NCBI GenBank assembly: GCA_018524725.1
Contig: JAEUWP010000602.1
Span: 124,001-188,000, forward strand
Direction: 5' to 3'
Source: Podaxis mareebaensis
Lineage: Eukaryota; Basidiomycota; Agaricomycetes; Agaricales; Agaricaceae
DNA: 64,000 nt
The notes under the pieces are model-generated. The model did no database searches and had not been told where the DNA came from. It was given only the letters and a program-made list of their open reading frames with translations. Each line of letters starts with the position of its first letter. Position 1 is the stretch's first letter. Both the position numbers and the translations under genes were made by a program. Shown here piece by piece: positions 39,274 to 51,517 of this stretch.

Positions 39274-42200
39274 ATGCAGTCTCACTTTCACCCGGCCAGG
39301 GCATCTCCCCCTTTGCGATTGACCAAGGCGAACAAAGCACCCCCCGCGCCCCCTTCCATTGATCTCTCAGTCATCTCCAGCTCCACCGTTGTTGTTCCGG
39401 AGCTCAGAAATCTTTCTCATGATGACATTAACTTTATCGACGCTGTCGTAAGGCGTGCAGGGCCTCTAGCGACTACCTTCCCAATCGTCTTCAAGGCCTA
39501 TAATGATATCCTGAAGGAACGAGGCATGGATTCAGGCGAGGTTCGGTATTATGGCAAGCTTCTGAAGCTTGGGACCATGAAGGGAAAGAACTGGGGAGAG
39601 AAATGGGAGGCGGTGAAGAGAGAGCACAACCAGGTACGAGCTGTTGGATCGAAATTTTTGTTCAACCCTCAAAATGGTGTAGGCGCCTGACCACTCGGAC
39701 GACGACCGAGAGACAGCGTCTTCACGCGTCAAGCCGCGTTCAAAATACATTCCGCAAGCAGCGCAACCTACCCTACCACGACTACAAGATATCGATGCGG
39801 ATACAGTTCCTTCTGACGTGGATGATGATGATGAACCTATTGAAGTGCCCCAATATCACCAAACTTCCAACCTATTCTCCTCCAAAAGGCAGAACACCAC
39901 CTTCAAGTCTTCAACAACCCAGAACGCTCAATCTAAAGTGTCAATGATATCTTCTCTGCGAGGATTGCCCGCCCCTGTGCGTGGTCGACCTCCTGCCAGT
40001 GACACATCGACTTCTGACGCGGAAACCATCGTACTTTCAAAAGCTCCGTTATCCAATGGTGCTGTTCCAAGCAAAACTCATTCCAATCCACAAGTTCGCC
40101 CGAGTCCCCCAGTCGCTACGAGAACGACGCGAGCTTCACCACCAATTGCCATTACTAACCGGTTTGCGGGTGCTCGGCGGGGAGTGATCCAAAGTAGGGG
40201 GCAAGATGAGGACGATACTTGGAACAGGATCAGAATGCAACAATTAGAAGCGGAGGCCGATATGTTTCGCGCAGAAAGACTTTTAGAAAGGTGCTGGGAA
40301 GTCTGGAAGCAAGCTTACCGGTGGATTGTGGTAGGTAGCTGTCTCGCCAATATAGTTCGTAGCTGAATGATGTCTAGATGTCGCAAGAACAAATAGATGA
40401 GGCAAGGCATGCGTTTGTCCTCCGACTAGCACTCCATCACTGGAGAAATTTGCTTGCCTCTCGAAAACTCATCTACGAGGATGTTGCTTTACTGGATAAC
40501 GAGCGACGACTTTCTGCCTTTTTTACCCTCTGGAGAAAGAAGTTGCGGGAGAAACAACAGGCAAAATGGCGCAGGGATATGCGAAGCAAGATGAAGATGA
40601 TCAAAGACCGTCAGAATCACCGCATCTTTAGGGATGCCTGGATGTCGTGGCGTCAAAAGCATCAGCTCGCTCTTGCAGACAAGCACTATAATAGGAGGGT
40701 GCTTCTGCTGGCATTCCTAAAGTGGAAGGAGCTTTTCCACCGGATCGACGCCATTGAAGGAAAGGCTGAGCAGCTCATTGCTTTGAGGGACCAAAGATTG
40801 CTCCTACAATGCTGGCAAACATGGCAAGCAACAACCGGCATAGCTAGTGCGGAGAAGGAGATGGTTGACCGAGTATATGCCAGAATCATCTGGAATGCCT
40901 GGAGTATTTGGCGAAAGCACACGTAAAGCACTCTCCAACTCCAGAACCACCACTTCGCCTAATCTTTGCCTTACCAGGTATGATTACCGCAAAGCAGCAT
41001 TCTTCCGAGACCGTAATTTGCGCAAACGGACACTCCTCAAGTGGCAAAACGCGTTGCTAAAAGTTCATGTGGGTTTGTTTCATATCTTGTATGAGTGTCT
41101 GCTCGAATGGCTTTTTAGACACTAGAAGCTCGAGCTGATAAACATGCTGCACGTCAAGACAAAATCCTCGCCTGCGCTGTGCTCCGGGTTTGGTTGGCAC
41201 ATGTTCGGGGCAGGGAAGTGGATCGTCAAAGGGATAAAAAGTTGTTGTACCGAGCATATTTGGCTTGGAAAGATCAGGTACAGCAAAATGCGAAACGAAA
41301 CGGTGCGCCTAGTACCAGCTTATCACTTTCTCCCCCTTTCTGACAAAATCATCTATAGAACTTGCTGTCGTATTCTATCACAAGACAGGCACCCATCTCC
41401 TTTCGACAAGCCTTTTCCGATGGAAGGCTGCGTACCGATCGTATCAGGAAGCTTGTAATACTGCATCGCGCTTCTATGATGACCGCCTCTGCCAGAAATT
41501 TGGAACAATGTGGCTGTCGCGGTTACGCGAGGGGGTGGAGGAACGGAAACGGCAGAAACTAGTCAAGAAACTCCAAGATCGTCAAGCGGCGCGGGTTCTC
41601 TATCGTACGTTGTACTTTCCGGGGACTAGAAATTAATTAACAATGAAACTAGGTTGGCTTCTCCGTACTCGGCAAATTCGTCGTTGCGCGCAAACTGAAA
41701 CACTTGTCCAGGAGCGAGTACAGCAAGTGAGCAACTATCTTTACCACAAACACGTCGTATTAACACAATTTTATAGCGGATTGGACGAAACGCTCTGGCG
41801 CACTGGACTGAACGAGTAATCTTCATGCGAGAGCGCGAGTTGCACGCTATTGAAATCTACAATGCAAAACTAGAAAGGTGAGCCTGTCATCTACCATACC
41901 AATGGCGTCACCTTAGTGACCTTTCAGGGATGGTTGGGATCGATTCAAGTCCGCGCACATACGCCATAAGGAGAACCAAAAACTCCTGGAGGATCATCTT
42001 GTTTTAAAACAAGAAGGTAAGCTAAGTCCACATGTCGTCTCCTATTTCTGTGCTAATGTTACCACAGACACACTGCGTCGCTTCTTCCATCGATGGCTTG
42101 CTACCACCCGCGTCACGCAACACCGCAGATATGTTTTACAGAGTAAGGAAGACGAGATCAAACTCATGATAGTCCAGAAGATTTGGGACAAGTGGAGATC

Positions 42201-43355
42201 CAGCTATCTTGAGAGGCGACTGCGACCATTGGTGCGAGCTATTCTTTGGATAGGCCACACCATTCTTATTCACAATAGGAAATCGAAATGTTAATGCGAA
42301 GCCAACAAAACTTGATGTATCAGGCCTTTAGCGTCTGGCACGCAAAAGCTAGGGTAAATCCCTCACGCCGTTTCTTCTAGCTGAAACTGACGCAGATATT
42401 TATGTTTAGACCAGGCCCGCGATTGTGGCTGTCAAGTTCAACGCTGAACACACTAAAAAGAAATTCTACCTTAAATGGAGAGAGGCTTTGCCGGTTGCTC
42501 AGAAAGCCCGCAAAGTCAGGGAGAAACATGATAATCTAATTTTATGTGCGTCCATTCATTTCCGCTTGCGGGGAGCTTTACTGAGATCATTCCGAAAACA
42601 GCCAGAGTATTCAAACAGTGGTTGGAAGCATACCGGACGAAGTTGGTGCTGAAAGCCGTGGCGTAAGTGTTCGGGTCCAAGATATGCCACAAGTGCTCAG
42701 GTACTTTCCCATGTTTAGGCGCGCACGCTACCTTCGGCTCCCCACGACCGGATCGCGAGCAATGGGATCATCGTCCATCACGAGTCCTCCATCCTTGTCG
42801 GCACCAGCCACACATGAATCCACACCAATATCTTCTTCAAGGTCATATCCGAATCGGCCAGGGTCTTCATATTTCTCGCGTCGCAGCACCGCACAAGTGC
42901 CGTTAATCGAGGAAGCCATAACGGATACCAAGGAAGTGGTAGGTGACAATGAACCGGCTTCATCCGGGGAGCGCCCTCGGTCATCTCGTCTTTCACGATC
43001 CCCATTCGGACCAGGGCAGGGCACTGGAATTGTTAGTCTCTTGCGGACGAATGTGCATCAACATCAGGGGGAATCTGATCTAAGTCCACCCCGTTCCAAG
43101 TATCAGTTCTTGAACCTAAAAAGTCGTCGCGGCTCAAGTGTGGGTGGGTCAGAGTCGAGAGATGTGGGTGGACCTTCGCTTTTCGCTTCGGCTAATGCAG
43201 AGAGCACACCCGCAGCTCGGGGGCCGCGGTCAACGGCTTCTGATGGTGTAGGAGGGGGTAGGATGGGGTGGAAACAACGAAGGACGGGAAAGTTTAGGGA
43301 TCCTTCGCCATCTGTTACTTCACATCTGACGGAATCACCTCCATCGTCTCCATGA
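39274..43355 (+). CDS. SFI1: Sfi1-type centrin-binding spindle pole body protein
   Basis: Sfi1 forms long filaments that bind centrin and duplicate the spindle pole body half-bridge. The start MQSHFHPARASPPLRLTK at 39274 is the best ATG; a longer upstream ORF would include a stretch that looks like an intron. The N-terminal domain (DDINFIDAVVRRAGPLATTF, DILKERGMDSGEVRYYGKLL) and a disordered Ser/Pro linker lead into many Sfi1 repeats of the form hydrophobic-x-x-x-hydrophobic-x-x-W-R/K. Examples are ALHHWRNLLASRK, FFTLWRKKLREK, DAWMSWRQKHQ, AFLKWKELF, CWQTWQ and NAWSIWRKH. More lie across short exons to about 42650 (VLRVWLAHV, AYLAWKDQ, ALAHWTERV, FFHRWLATT). I count at least 14. The C-terminus is Ser-rich and disordered. 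About a dozen introns make exact residue counts uncertain. Confidence 0.87.
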
Positions 43356-43761
43356 TCGGCTTCTCTCGGGTGAGAAACATGTGTATTCTTGAACGTCGGG
43401 CAACCTGCTTTCTCCTTTTCGTACATCTTGCTCTACCGGACTCCTAGGGATCATACATCATCCGTCTGTTATCCTTTGCAACACCTCTATGTATCTTACT
43501 ATATGCATCATACGGTATTAGTATATTGCTCGGTGATAATATTGTATATAGACGATGCCGTCTTGAACGCTATGAAATCTCGTGGGATGTTAAGGACCAT
43601 GTCATCTCGCAAGGAGTGAGTCACCAAAGGGGTAAAAGAAGGCTTAGGGTCGCCTCGGGTCAGGAAGGAATAGAAGTACAATATCCTCGCGTTCTGTCCG
43701 TATCACGGACCGCAAGCCTGAAGAGAGTAAATGAGAACCAAGGTCCAAAGCTTGAAGTGGG

Positions 43762-44174
43762 TCAGGAGTTGCTGTAATATTGCCAGCCGACCCAGTTGGC
43801 TATGACAAAGTAGAAGGTGGTGGGGATAATGAGGATGGTGAAGTACTTGTAGTGCGTGTCCTCTGCCAGCATGTTCAATACCTGTACGACAAAGGGGTTC
43901 AGGGATTTGAACAATTTTAAGTTGGGTGATGAGACATACCGATATGCCCGTTTCTGGGAGAAAGGCGCTAAAGAATACGGCATAACTTGCTATAATGAAG
44001 AAAATAATGGAGAATGCGACGACAGCGTGGCCACCATCGACCTTGGCCATGCGAGTTGAATGGCCTGTGTTGGGATCGAGGAAAACCAGAGCCAAGAGGC
44101 CTGGGAGAGTACGTGTGACTTGCCGACTGGTGGCTACCGTGGAGACAAGATCGAGCTAATTGGACATGAGCCAT
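43762..44174 (-). CDS. small two-helix membrane protein, PIG-Y-like (GPI-GlcNAc transferase subunit)
   Basis: Three exons starting at 44174 (MAHVQLARSCLH) give a protein of about 100 residues. After the first intron it reads GLLALVFLDPNTGHSTRMAK, then a first membrane helix VVAFSIIFFIIASYAVFFSA. After the second intron comes LAEDTHYKYFTI and a second helix LIIPTTFYFVIANWVGW, ending QYYSNS. Size, two hairpin helices and the ending W-x-G-(4 residues)-S-N resemble the PIG-Y subunit of the enzyme that adds GlcNAc to phosphatidylinositol in the ER. Similarity is weak and judged by eye. A DPM2-like protein was considered and fits less well. It is divergent from the next gene, with 112 bp between starts. 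Confidence 0.6.
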
Positions 44175-44286
44175 ACAGAACCCCCTTTTTCAGACACGAA
44201 CAACAGCTCCAACTGCAGGCAACAGGACCAACGAACGCGCGGATAAGAAAAGGACAGGAAAAAGGAACTTAGGGTCTACCTAGGAC

Positions 44287-44750
44287 AATGGACTCTGACT
44301 GCAGCGCGTCACGCCATACTAATCGCGATCAGAACGTCGGGTTCGTGTTCCAGTTACTCATGTGTTCGGATGCGACGTCTGATCCATAAACACTTGCAGC
44401 TCTCAGCCCGAGGAGAGTCATACGCCGACCAGACAGGAAGAGGAGCGCAGGACGCGACCGCTTCTGGCGCCTGATATACCCAACCCAGACCTCAGCGTCG
44501 ATTTTACATCGATCACAGACCCGGCCCCTGTTGAGTAAGCCGAACTTCCGTGCTACTCTATTCTATAACTTATAGTACTGCTTGCACTGACAGGGATGAG
44601 AAAATTCAGAAGCGGAAGTCGAACCTCCTGAAGCTCAGTGAAGAGAATGAGAAGCTGCAACGGGAATTGCAGGCGATGAGCGAGCGCCTGGAGGCCGCAG
44701 AGCGGAAGCGTGCACAGTTGCAGGCCAAGGAACAGAAGATGGCAGAGTAG
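44287..44750 (+). CDS. small coiled-coil protein, function unknown
   Basis: Three exons from MDSDCSASRHTNRDQNVG at 44287 encode about 110 residues. The middle exon is disordered (SQPEESHTPTRQEEERRT, LLAPDIPNPDLSVDFTSI). The last exon is a continuous heptad coiled coil (KRKSNLLKLSEENEKLQREL, LEAAERKRAQLQAKEQKM). The basic segment before it is too short for a bZIP DNA-binding region, so I do not call it a bZIP factor. Splice sites follow consensus (gttcgt..ttgcag and gtaagc..gacag). No family was recognised. Confidence 0.65.
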
Positions 44751-44960
44751 ACCGATGTACTTAAGACTGTATTGAACACGTGATGCGGGGAAAGGGTGTC
44801 TTTTGATATGGCGTAGTGCACGCCCTGGCCCGTGGTTAAGTTATCTTGTCCAAATGACTTATCTTTCATCTTTACTCCACCAACATCGATAGACCTCGAT
44901 CCCAATGCAGGTACGCCCTTCCATCCTCCTTTTCCACCTCCATCCTCCTCATTCCTCCCC

Positions 44961-46729
44961 ATGCAGAGCCGCAGAACATCTGCAACCGCTGCTGTCCGCC
45001 GGTTGTCCGAGCGGCGCAGCTCGGGTATGTCCTCCCGCAGACCGTCCATCGACCCTACGAGGCTTGTCCCAATGGATAAGTCAGTTCCAGTTTATGCACG
45101 ATCACTCACCGAAATCAAACTCCTAATCGCGTAACAGGGTTTCTCATATCGGTGGATCCGACGACTTCAATGTCGTCTTCATAGGCGCAGGCAATATCAT
45201 GTTTGGTAATATCGCCTGTTTGTGCTATTTTTTTCATCTCTCATCGATCGCGCTAGGCTCCGACGAAGGTCCTTGGAACCATTCCTTCCGTTTAGAACAG
45301 TAAGTTCTTCCAGCCGTACCCCGTCCCCTCTTCTTTAATCTACCACCCTTTAGCAAACTCGGCCGTCGCCTTAAAGTCGTCGCGCTCATTGACCCTGCCA
45401 TCGAGCGTGCTACTGCGGTTCTTCAAAAGAAATGCGACTCGTTTGTCGTCTCTGCTTACCAGGACACGCGTGTCTACAAGACACTGGAAGACTTTGTCAA
45501 GAACATGACTCCAAAGGAAAGGCCCCGTGCTATCATCATCGGTAGCCCTCCGATGTTCCGTGGTTCTCTGCAGCCCGGAAGAGATATCGAAGTCCAGATT
45601 CTCAAGTACTTCCCTGGCGTTGCAATGTTCATTGAGAAGCCGATCACCACTGGACCACGCGAGCTCATCCAAGACGGTTACCAGATTGCAAGAATGATCA
45701 CCGAAGCCAAGGCAATTTGTTCTGTTGGGTAATTGCACCCGCTCTTCGAATGGGGCGGAAGATTGACATCTAGAACTAGATACATGTTGCGCTACCTCAA
45801 GGCCGTTCAACTTATGAAGCAGATCATCGAGGAGAACAATTTGACTGTCATGAGTACCATTGCCCGTTATGCTTGTGCATATGAGGCTATCGCAAAACCC
45901 GACTGGTGGGACAAATCAAAAAGGTGCATTCAGCGTCTCTATCCAATGTCCTAACCTAACTCCAAATTAAGTGCGGGTCCGATAATTGAGCAAGGCACCC
46001 ACTTCTGCGATCTCTCACGTTACTTCGGTGGTGAAGTCGACATCTCGAGTGTTCAGGCACACTCGCTGGAATGGGACGAGAATGCCGGCCAGCTGTCTAA
46101 AATGCGCGTTGACGAAAGCAAGATTGCTCCAGAAAATAGGATACCCCGCGTCACCGCAGCAACCTGGTAAGACGAACAAACAGCCCTCTGGGAGGAGCTG
46201 AATCTGACCTGTCTATGCTGGCAGGAAATATGATAGCGGAGCTGTCGGCAGTTTCACTCATGTCGTTGCCCTTCAGGGCACCAACTATAGCTGCGAGCTT
46301 GAGGTTTATGCTGATGGATACATGCTCAAGTATGTATGTCGTCCCCAGATACTGATCTCATCCCTGATATGGCACAGGCTGGTCAATCCCTACGTGCAAC
46401 CGGTCCTCTATATTCGTAAGCCAGGAGATGACTTCGAACAATCAATCAACTTCCCGGACGATGATCCATTCTTCTCCGAGGTCTCTAACCTCATTGACAT
46501 CGTCGAGGACATTGAAGAGGACCCCGAGGCAGCACAAATTCTTAGCAGTTATGAAGGTAAACTCCGGCTGCCTGTCTGAGGACATCACGTATTAACATCC
46601 AACGCAGATGCGGTGAAGACGTATGAATTTACCTGGGCCATCCGACTGGCCAGTGAACGATCTCGTGCTGCAAGACTTAAGGCCAGCAATGATGCTGGAA
46701 AGGAGCAGAAAGCCCAGCAAACTGACTGA
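44961..46729 (+). CDS. Gfo/Idh/MocA-family NAD(P)-dependent oxidoreductase
   Basis: The start MQSRRTSATAAVRRLSERRS at 44961 gives a basic Ser-rich N-terminus before the catalytic fold. The Rossmann nucleotide-binding region is VVFIGAGNIMFG, followed by LKVVALIDPAIERA. The EKP active-site motif is FIEKPITTGP. The C-terminal alpha/beta domain has VGYMLRYLKAVQLMKQIIEE, CDLSRYFGGEVD, GTHFCDL and SFTHVVALQGTNYSCELEVY. It ends KASNDAGKEQKAQQTD. The family oxidises or reduces sugars, inositols and related polyols; the substrate of this member is unknown. Alternatively it could be a regulatory member such as Gal80. At least seven short introns are present, one right after the VGY codons. It is convergent with HNT3 (104 bp apart). 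Confidence 0.87.
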
Positions 46730-46833
46730 ATTAGAGCTGGAAGACAGTCTCGAAACTCGAACAGTTGATTAGATCCTTTGACCAATATATTCCTTGTATG
46801 TACGAACAGTAGTATAAATAATCCGAAGTGAAT

Positions 46834-47821
46834 TTATGTCTTTGTCTTCTTATGCGCCGGGCTCGCATCATCTCTCTCGGCCGTGCTTGCTGAATTGGAT
46901 GAGGAGGCTGGTCGATTCTCCACCCTGTCCGAATCCAGTTTCCGTTTCTTTCGACGTTCAGCTCGGGCCTGGAGCTTTTCCCACTCTTGTTGAAGATGCC
47001 TCTTGAGCGTTGGGATATTCTTCTCTTCGGAGCCGCAATGGAAACAAGTGAGAGGTTCTTTGAGCAAAGGCTCGTACTTGGATGAGGAAAGCTTTGCCAT
47101 CTACCGTATATATATTCCCGTCAAAGCCTTTCATGAGACTGGAGACTGAACGCGACTTACTGTCTGATAATAGGAAGGTTCGGCATCGAACCATGACAGG
47201 ACTTCCTCTACGTGCAAGAAAAATCCGAGCTTGGGATGGAACGAGTTGTAGTGTTTCTTATTCTTCATCCGTTCCGAACATAAATCTCCGGACAACACGT
47301 GGAGGTGCAGATGTCTGGCAAGTTCCACAAATAAACGCTCCAGCCAACGGATTTAACCGTAGGGTGGGGGATTCAACGAAGACGACTTACTCCATAGACG
47401 GTGTGCCGTGAAACCCAATCCAAACATCCCATACAAACCCATATCGTTTCTCCATTTCTTGTTCGATCTCGGCCTTTACCTTTGACGCTTCTTCTTTCAG
47501 CATGAGTACGACCTCTTTCACTTGTTCTTTTGTTATGTTCTTCGTGTTTAATAGGGCACGAAGGCTTGAAAGGTCAGTTACTGAAGGATTCACTGTTGGC
47601 GACTCGGTCTCTGGTGTTGTTTCCGCGTCGATTTTCGTGGTTGTTTCCTTAGACGACGGTGGTGGTGACACCACGCGAGGAAGAACGAGGAAATGGAAGA
47701 TGGATTTAGGGTATGCATCGTAAATGGTCATAGTCTTGTCCGAATGGGAGAAAAGGATTGAAGCTGGGAGTTTAGCGGGGTTTGAGAGAGCATATGTGCG
47801 CAGGATGGTAAGATTCGTCAT
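46834..47821 (-). CDS. HNT3: aprataxin-like DNA deadenylase (HIT + C2HE zinc finger)
   Basis: Aprataxin removes AMP from aborted DNA ligation ends (5'-adenylated DNA) in the nucleus. The start MTNLTILRTYALSNPAKLP at 47821 opens the HIT domain. The histidine triad HLHLHVLS is formed across an intron (GTPSME then HLHLH). KKHYNSFHPKLGFFLHVEEV is the conserved aprataxin segment that contacts DNA. After a second intron comes the C2HE zinc finger: CFHCG followed by LKRHLQQE. The tail is basic (RRKKRKLDSDR) and probably carries the nuclear localisation signal. An acidic and Thr-rich insert (near residues 50-80) is less usual but does not break the fold. The upstream extension to 47848 lacks an ATG. 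Confidence 0.9.
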
Positions 47822-48039
47822 GGCATCGGGTGGCCCAGTTGTCGACAATCAACAATATTGGAGAGGGTAAGAGTGCAGTGTTCTATTCTTAGACTGAATC
47901 CTATTTATCATGTGATGATGACAGCGAACCGTCTATTACACTTGACATTCACTACAGTAAACGCCGGAAACCTAATGCTACAAGGACTCGGATGAAACGA
48001 ATGAAGAGGGAAGGGAACAAAGGCAATCACAGAAACATA

Positions 48040-51000
48040 TTACATCCCACTAATTAATAGCTCTCTCAACTCGTCTGATAGCTTGAGCATGCCCAGATTC
48101 GTATGCTTCATGGGGTCATTAACGGTCGAGGACGTTGCCCTGTGTCGTAGGCCATTGCTCTCCGACGATGCCTCCTCTGCTTTCCGACGGTCGATGTCAG
48201 CCACCAACTGCGCGAACGACAGGAACAGAACTTCCGCTTGAGCCAGGGTTGTATCGAGCTCGATCGTCATACTCAATTCATTGCAGTACTATAACCCGGA
48301 TCAGTTTGTAACAAGTTGAAAGGGGAAAACGAGTCTACCTTAAGAATCTCGTCGAACTAAGGTGAGGGATTGAGTGAGCACTCGTGGGTGGCGGAAATGC
48401 CAGAGGGACGTACTTCCACAAGATACCGTAGTATCATATCTCGATGCGACTCCAGGACAGCAAGTGCGACGAATAGTACGAACTGTTTACTGTAATAGTC
48501 CGTCCATAATACCTCCCAGAGTCGGAGGATTTCATCAAACGGGAACTCGCGCTTGAAAGCGATAAGAACCCATCTGAGCAGCAAAGTCAGTATGCCTCGG
48601 ACATCCAACCTCCAAGCGAGCATACCTGAAGCAGAAGAACAGGTTCAACCCATCGGTTTTCTCTGAATATCGACATCAGAGCAGAGTTTATGGCGAACTA
48701 AATCCGCCACTCACCCAGATGCCTGAACAATTCAGGGTCCATAACCTCAATCAACTGCTGCAGCGTCGATAATTGCTTTTTCATTCCACTCTGATCTCGC
48801 AAAAAGTTCTTTTTCTGCCCCCAAAAACACCATTCAGCTTGGAGATTCCCACAGCACGATGCGAGTGACTTACCATTCGCTCCATAAACTGTACAAAACA
48901 CCAAAACGTCATCTCCTCATCTGCATCCATGACCACATATATTGGCGCACAGAGGTCAGACATTCCCTGCACATACCCTCCAGGAATAAAAACGGAATTC
49001 AACTTTCACAATAAAGGAAAACGATAGCTCACGGACATACCCAGATCCTTTTCATAGAAATTGTACGTCAGCAATATACTAGCCAGTCGTTCGATATGCT
49101 CGTTCGTCGGAGACTGAGCGCCAAAGTCACCGAGATGGGGTGAGATCATCGAGTAATGCAGATTTGCCTTCTTCTCATCATTGGTGTCGGTTTCAACTCC
49201 CGGCGTTGCGGCTGGGGTTGCGAAGAGAGGCTGGTTTCGGTCCGTCCGCCGGCAGTCGACGTCGATACGATGGCGCTCTTCAATGACATCTTGCCTGTCA
49301 AAGACCTCTGGCACGCCACACCACTGATCTTTAATCTCCTGGTACTGTTTCCTGCAAGATCCTCATCAAAAGCCTATTACATGAAGACGCGACGAAACCA
49401 CATACCGTTTTCCCCGCCAATACCGCTCCCTTTCCACCGCACTCGAATCCCACTTGAACACACCAAGCAAAAACGGCCAAACCTTCTTCCTCAACTCGCC
49501 ATCCCCACCCACACCTCTCCTAAACACCTCCCTCTTAAATTCCTCCGCCCGAACCTTAGGCCTCCCCTCCGCATCAAACCACTTCGCCCACTGCCTCTCA
49601 TCCACAGGCTTTCCCGGGTTCCTCGAGCTCTTCGGCGTAGGTAAATTAGCCGTCGAATGCAACAGCTCAAATATCCCCAACGACGACGCCTCTTGTTCAT
49701 TCTCCGCGTACACCGAAGGCAAAGCCTGTGCTTCACGTCGTCTCGCACGTTCGCCTTCCTCCGCAACAATACGCGCCCACCGTGCAAGGTACACCCTCGC
49801 ACTCTCAAACTCGCCCACACCGCCCTTCTCCACCCAGCTCCCCCATTCCCATTCCCCAGGCGCACTGACAAGACTCTTCACAGGGTCGGGTAAATGTGGC
49901 ACAATAGGTTTCGCTAGCGGATGTGACAGGATGTGTTGCGCCGCATGTCGTGTCGCCCGTGTAATATTCGAAAAGCTCTGGAACAGTGCCATTCGAGCTT
50001 GGGACGAAGACCCAGGCGATCCACTGGATGTATACGCAGCAGAACCTAAAGACCGATGTAACACTGACGACCGTTGTGAATGCGCCACGTTTGGGTTCGC
50101 ATTGTTCGCGTTGTTCGCATTCGGTATGGATATCGGTCGAGGTCTCCTATGTGGCGGTACTGGTGAATACGGGTTCGCAAAGGACGATTGGACAAGGATG
50201 TCATCCACTGCATCATCTGCGAAAATTTGGGTTGTATGCGTCTCGATGTCTGCTCTTGAGGGATCTACGAGGAAGAGTGTGGGTTGGAGTGTCGAGCGGA
50301 GGATGTGGGCGTATTGACGCAGGCGGGAGAAGAGGTCTTCTCCACCCCAGGAGTTGATGGGTTTTGGTTGGTGGGAAGATTGACCTGGAGGAGGGGGCGG
50401 CGGATAAGTTGTTGTTCCCGGATGGGTGGAGGTGGTGGCTTTTGCGCTGCTGGTCTGAGAGGAGGTGGGGGATTGGAGAGTGAAGGAGTGGGATTCGTCA
50501 TCGTGGAAATGGAGAGTGGGAAGAGTGTCTCCGTTGATGAGATTGATACCAATAGATCCATCTGGACAGAGACTCAGTATTACAGACGAGTGCAAAGAAC
50601 CGAAAGACACGTGCACCATGAAGAAAGAGACGGAGGCTGGACGATGAGAGAGTATATTGACGTCAGTGGGACTGAGAATGCATATGATTCTGGCCGTTGT
50701 GTTGGGAGATCAATCAGAACAACATCTGCAAGACAGAGGCATTGAAGCTGAAGACTGGTTCAAATTGGAATAAGGGGTAAGAACAAACCATCGTCTTCCT
50801 GGTCCCGAGCAGCCCTCTCCTCGATCTTGACAAACTTGTCCCATTCTGTGCTTCCTTTCTCATTCAACAATGTTTCAGGAATCCAAGCTAGCAGGTATGT
50901 CGGATTCTGCGCCTCCTGCTCTTCTACATGAATACAAGACCCAAGTTGGCGAGAAACATACTCACCCTCTTCACGAGGGCAACGAACCCAGGGATATTAT

Positions 51001-51130
51001 CCCTGGCATAGGCGGTGGGATTTACATAGACTTTGGACTTGCTATAAACCAAACGATATCTATCTTCCTCTCCAGACTGCGTAGGTGGAGATGAAGATCC
51101 GGTGCGATCAAGACGGCTGATCTCAACCAT
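48040..51130 (-). CDS. GYP7: Rab GTPase-activating protein with TBC domain, Gyp7/TBC1D15 type
   Basis: Gyp7 switches off vacuolar Rab7/Ypt7. The start MVEISRLDRTGSSSPPTQSG at 51130 precedes the Gyp7-type N-terminal lipid-binding-like domain (YRLVYSKSKVYVNPTAYARD, then DGSIGINLINGDTLPTLHFH). The TBC domain begins near the end of the long exon (KVWPFLLGVFKWDSS). The catalytic Arg finger is in RIDVDCRRTDR and the Gln finger in YVQGMSDL, so both are present. DEEMTFWCFVQFMERM, RWVLIAFKREFPFDEI and LWEVLWTDYYSKQFVLFVAL complete the fold. The C-terminal exon ends ELRELLISGM. Seven or more short introns. A Pro/Ser-rich linker lies in the middle of the N-terminal part. Confidence 0.91.
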
Positions 51131-51517
51131 GGAATCGGTCTTGGGAGAACGATAATGAGGAGACCAAGTTGTATTAGCGCCGGCCGGCAGAAGGTCTCAG
51201 AGGAACAAAAGCAGCAGTGCTCACAGAGACTGATAGCAGATTGCAGTCTGGGGAAGGAGAGTGACGGCCAAAGGTGACCATCCAGGGATAGTTGAAGGGA
51301 AAGAATTTAAAGAGTCGAGGGCTGGAGCCTAAGTTAGGCCGGTGACGCTGCGCGATCACTGCGCAGTATACACCCCGGCTGACCACTGACTGGACCGATG
51401 TCATTCCACGTGACTCTCAGTACAAATCAAATCAATGTGCACAGAAAGCAATGAAAAAAGCCGCGTCGTCAGAGTAATACAAAGCAGTATGTAGCTTCCA
51501 TCCCAACATGCATAATT
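51131..51517. other. GYP7 upstream region and RPS21 3' side
   Basis: This 387 bp lies between two minus-strand genes and should contain the GYP7 promoter. No ORF with conserved features was seen. Confidence 0.35.

Noticed and set aside
44287..44750. bZIP transcription factor
   Set aside because: The coiled coil is clear, but no N-x7-R basic region precedes it.
49454..50317. 287-codon plus-strand ORF
   Set aside because: It lies antisense to the long GYP7 exon, has no recognisable domain, and its composition mirrors the real gene.
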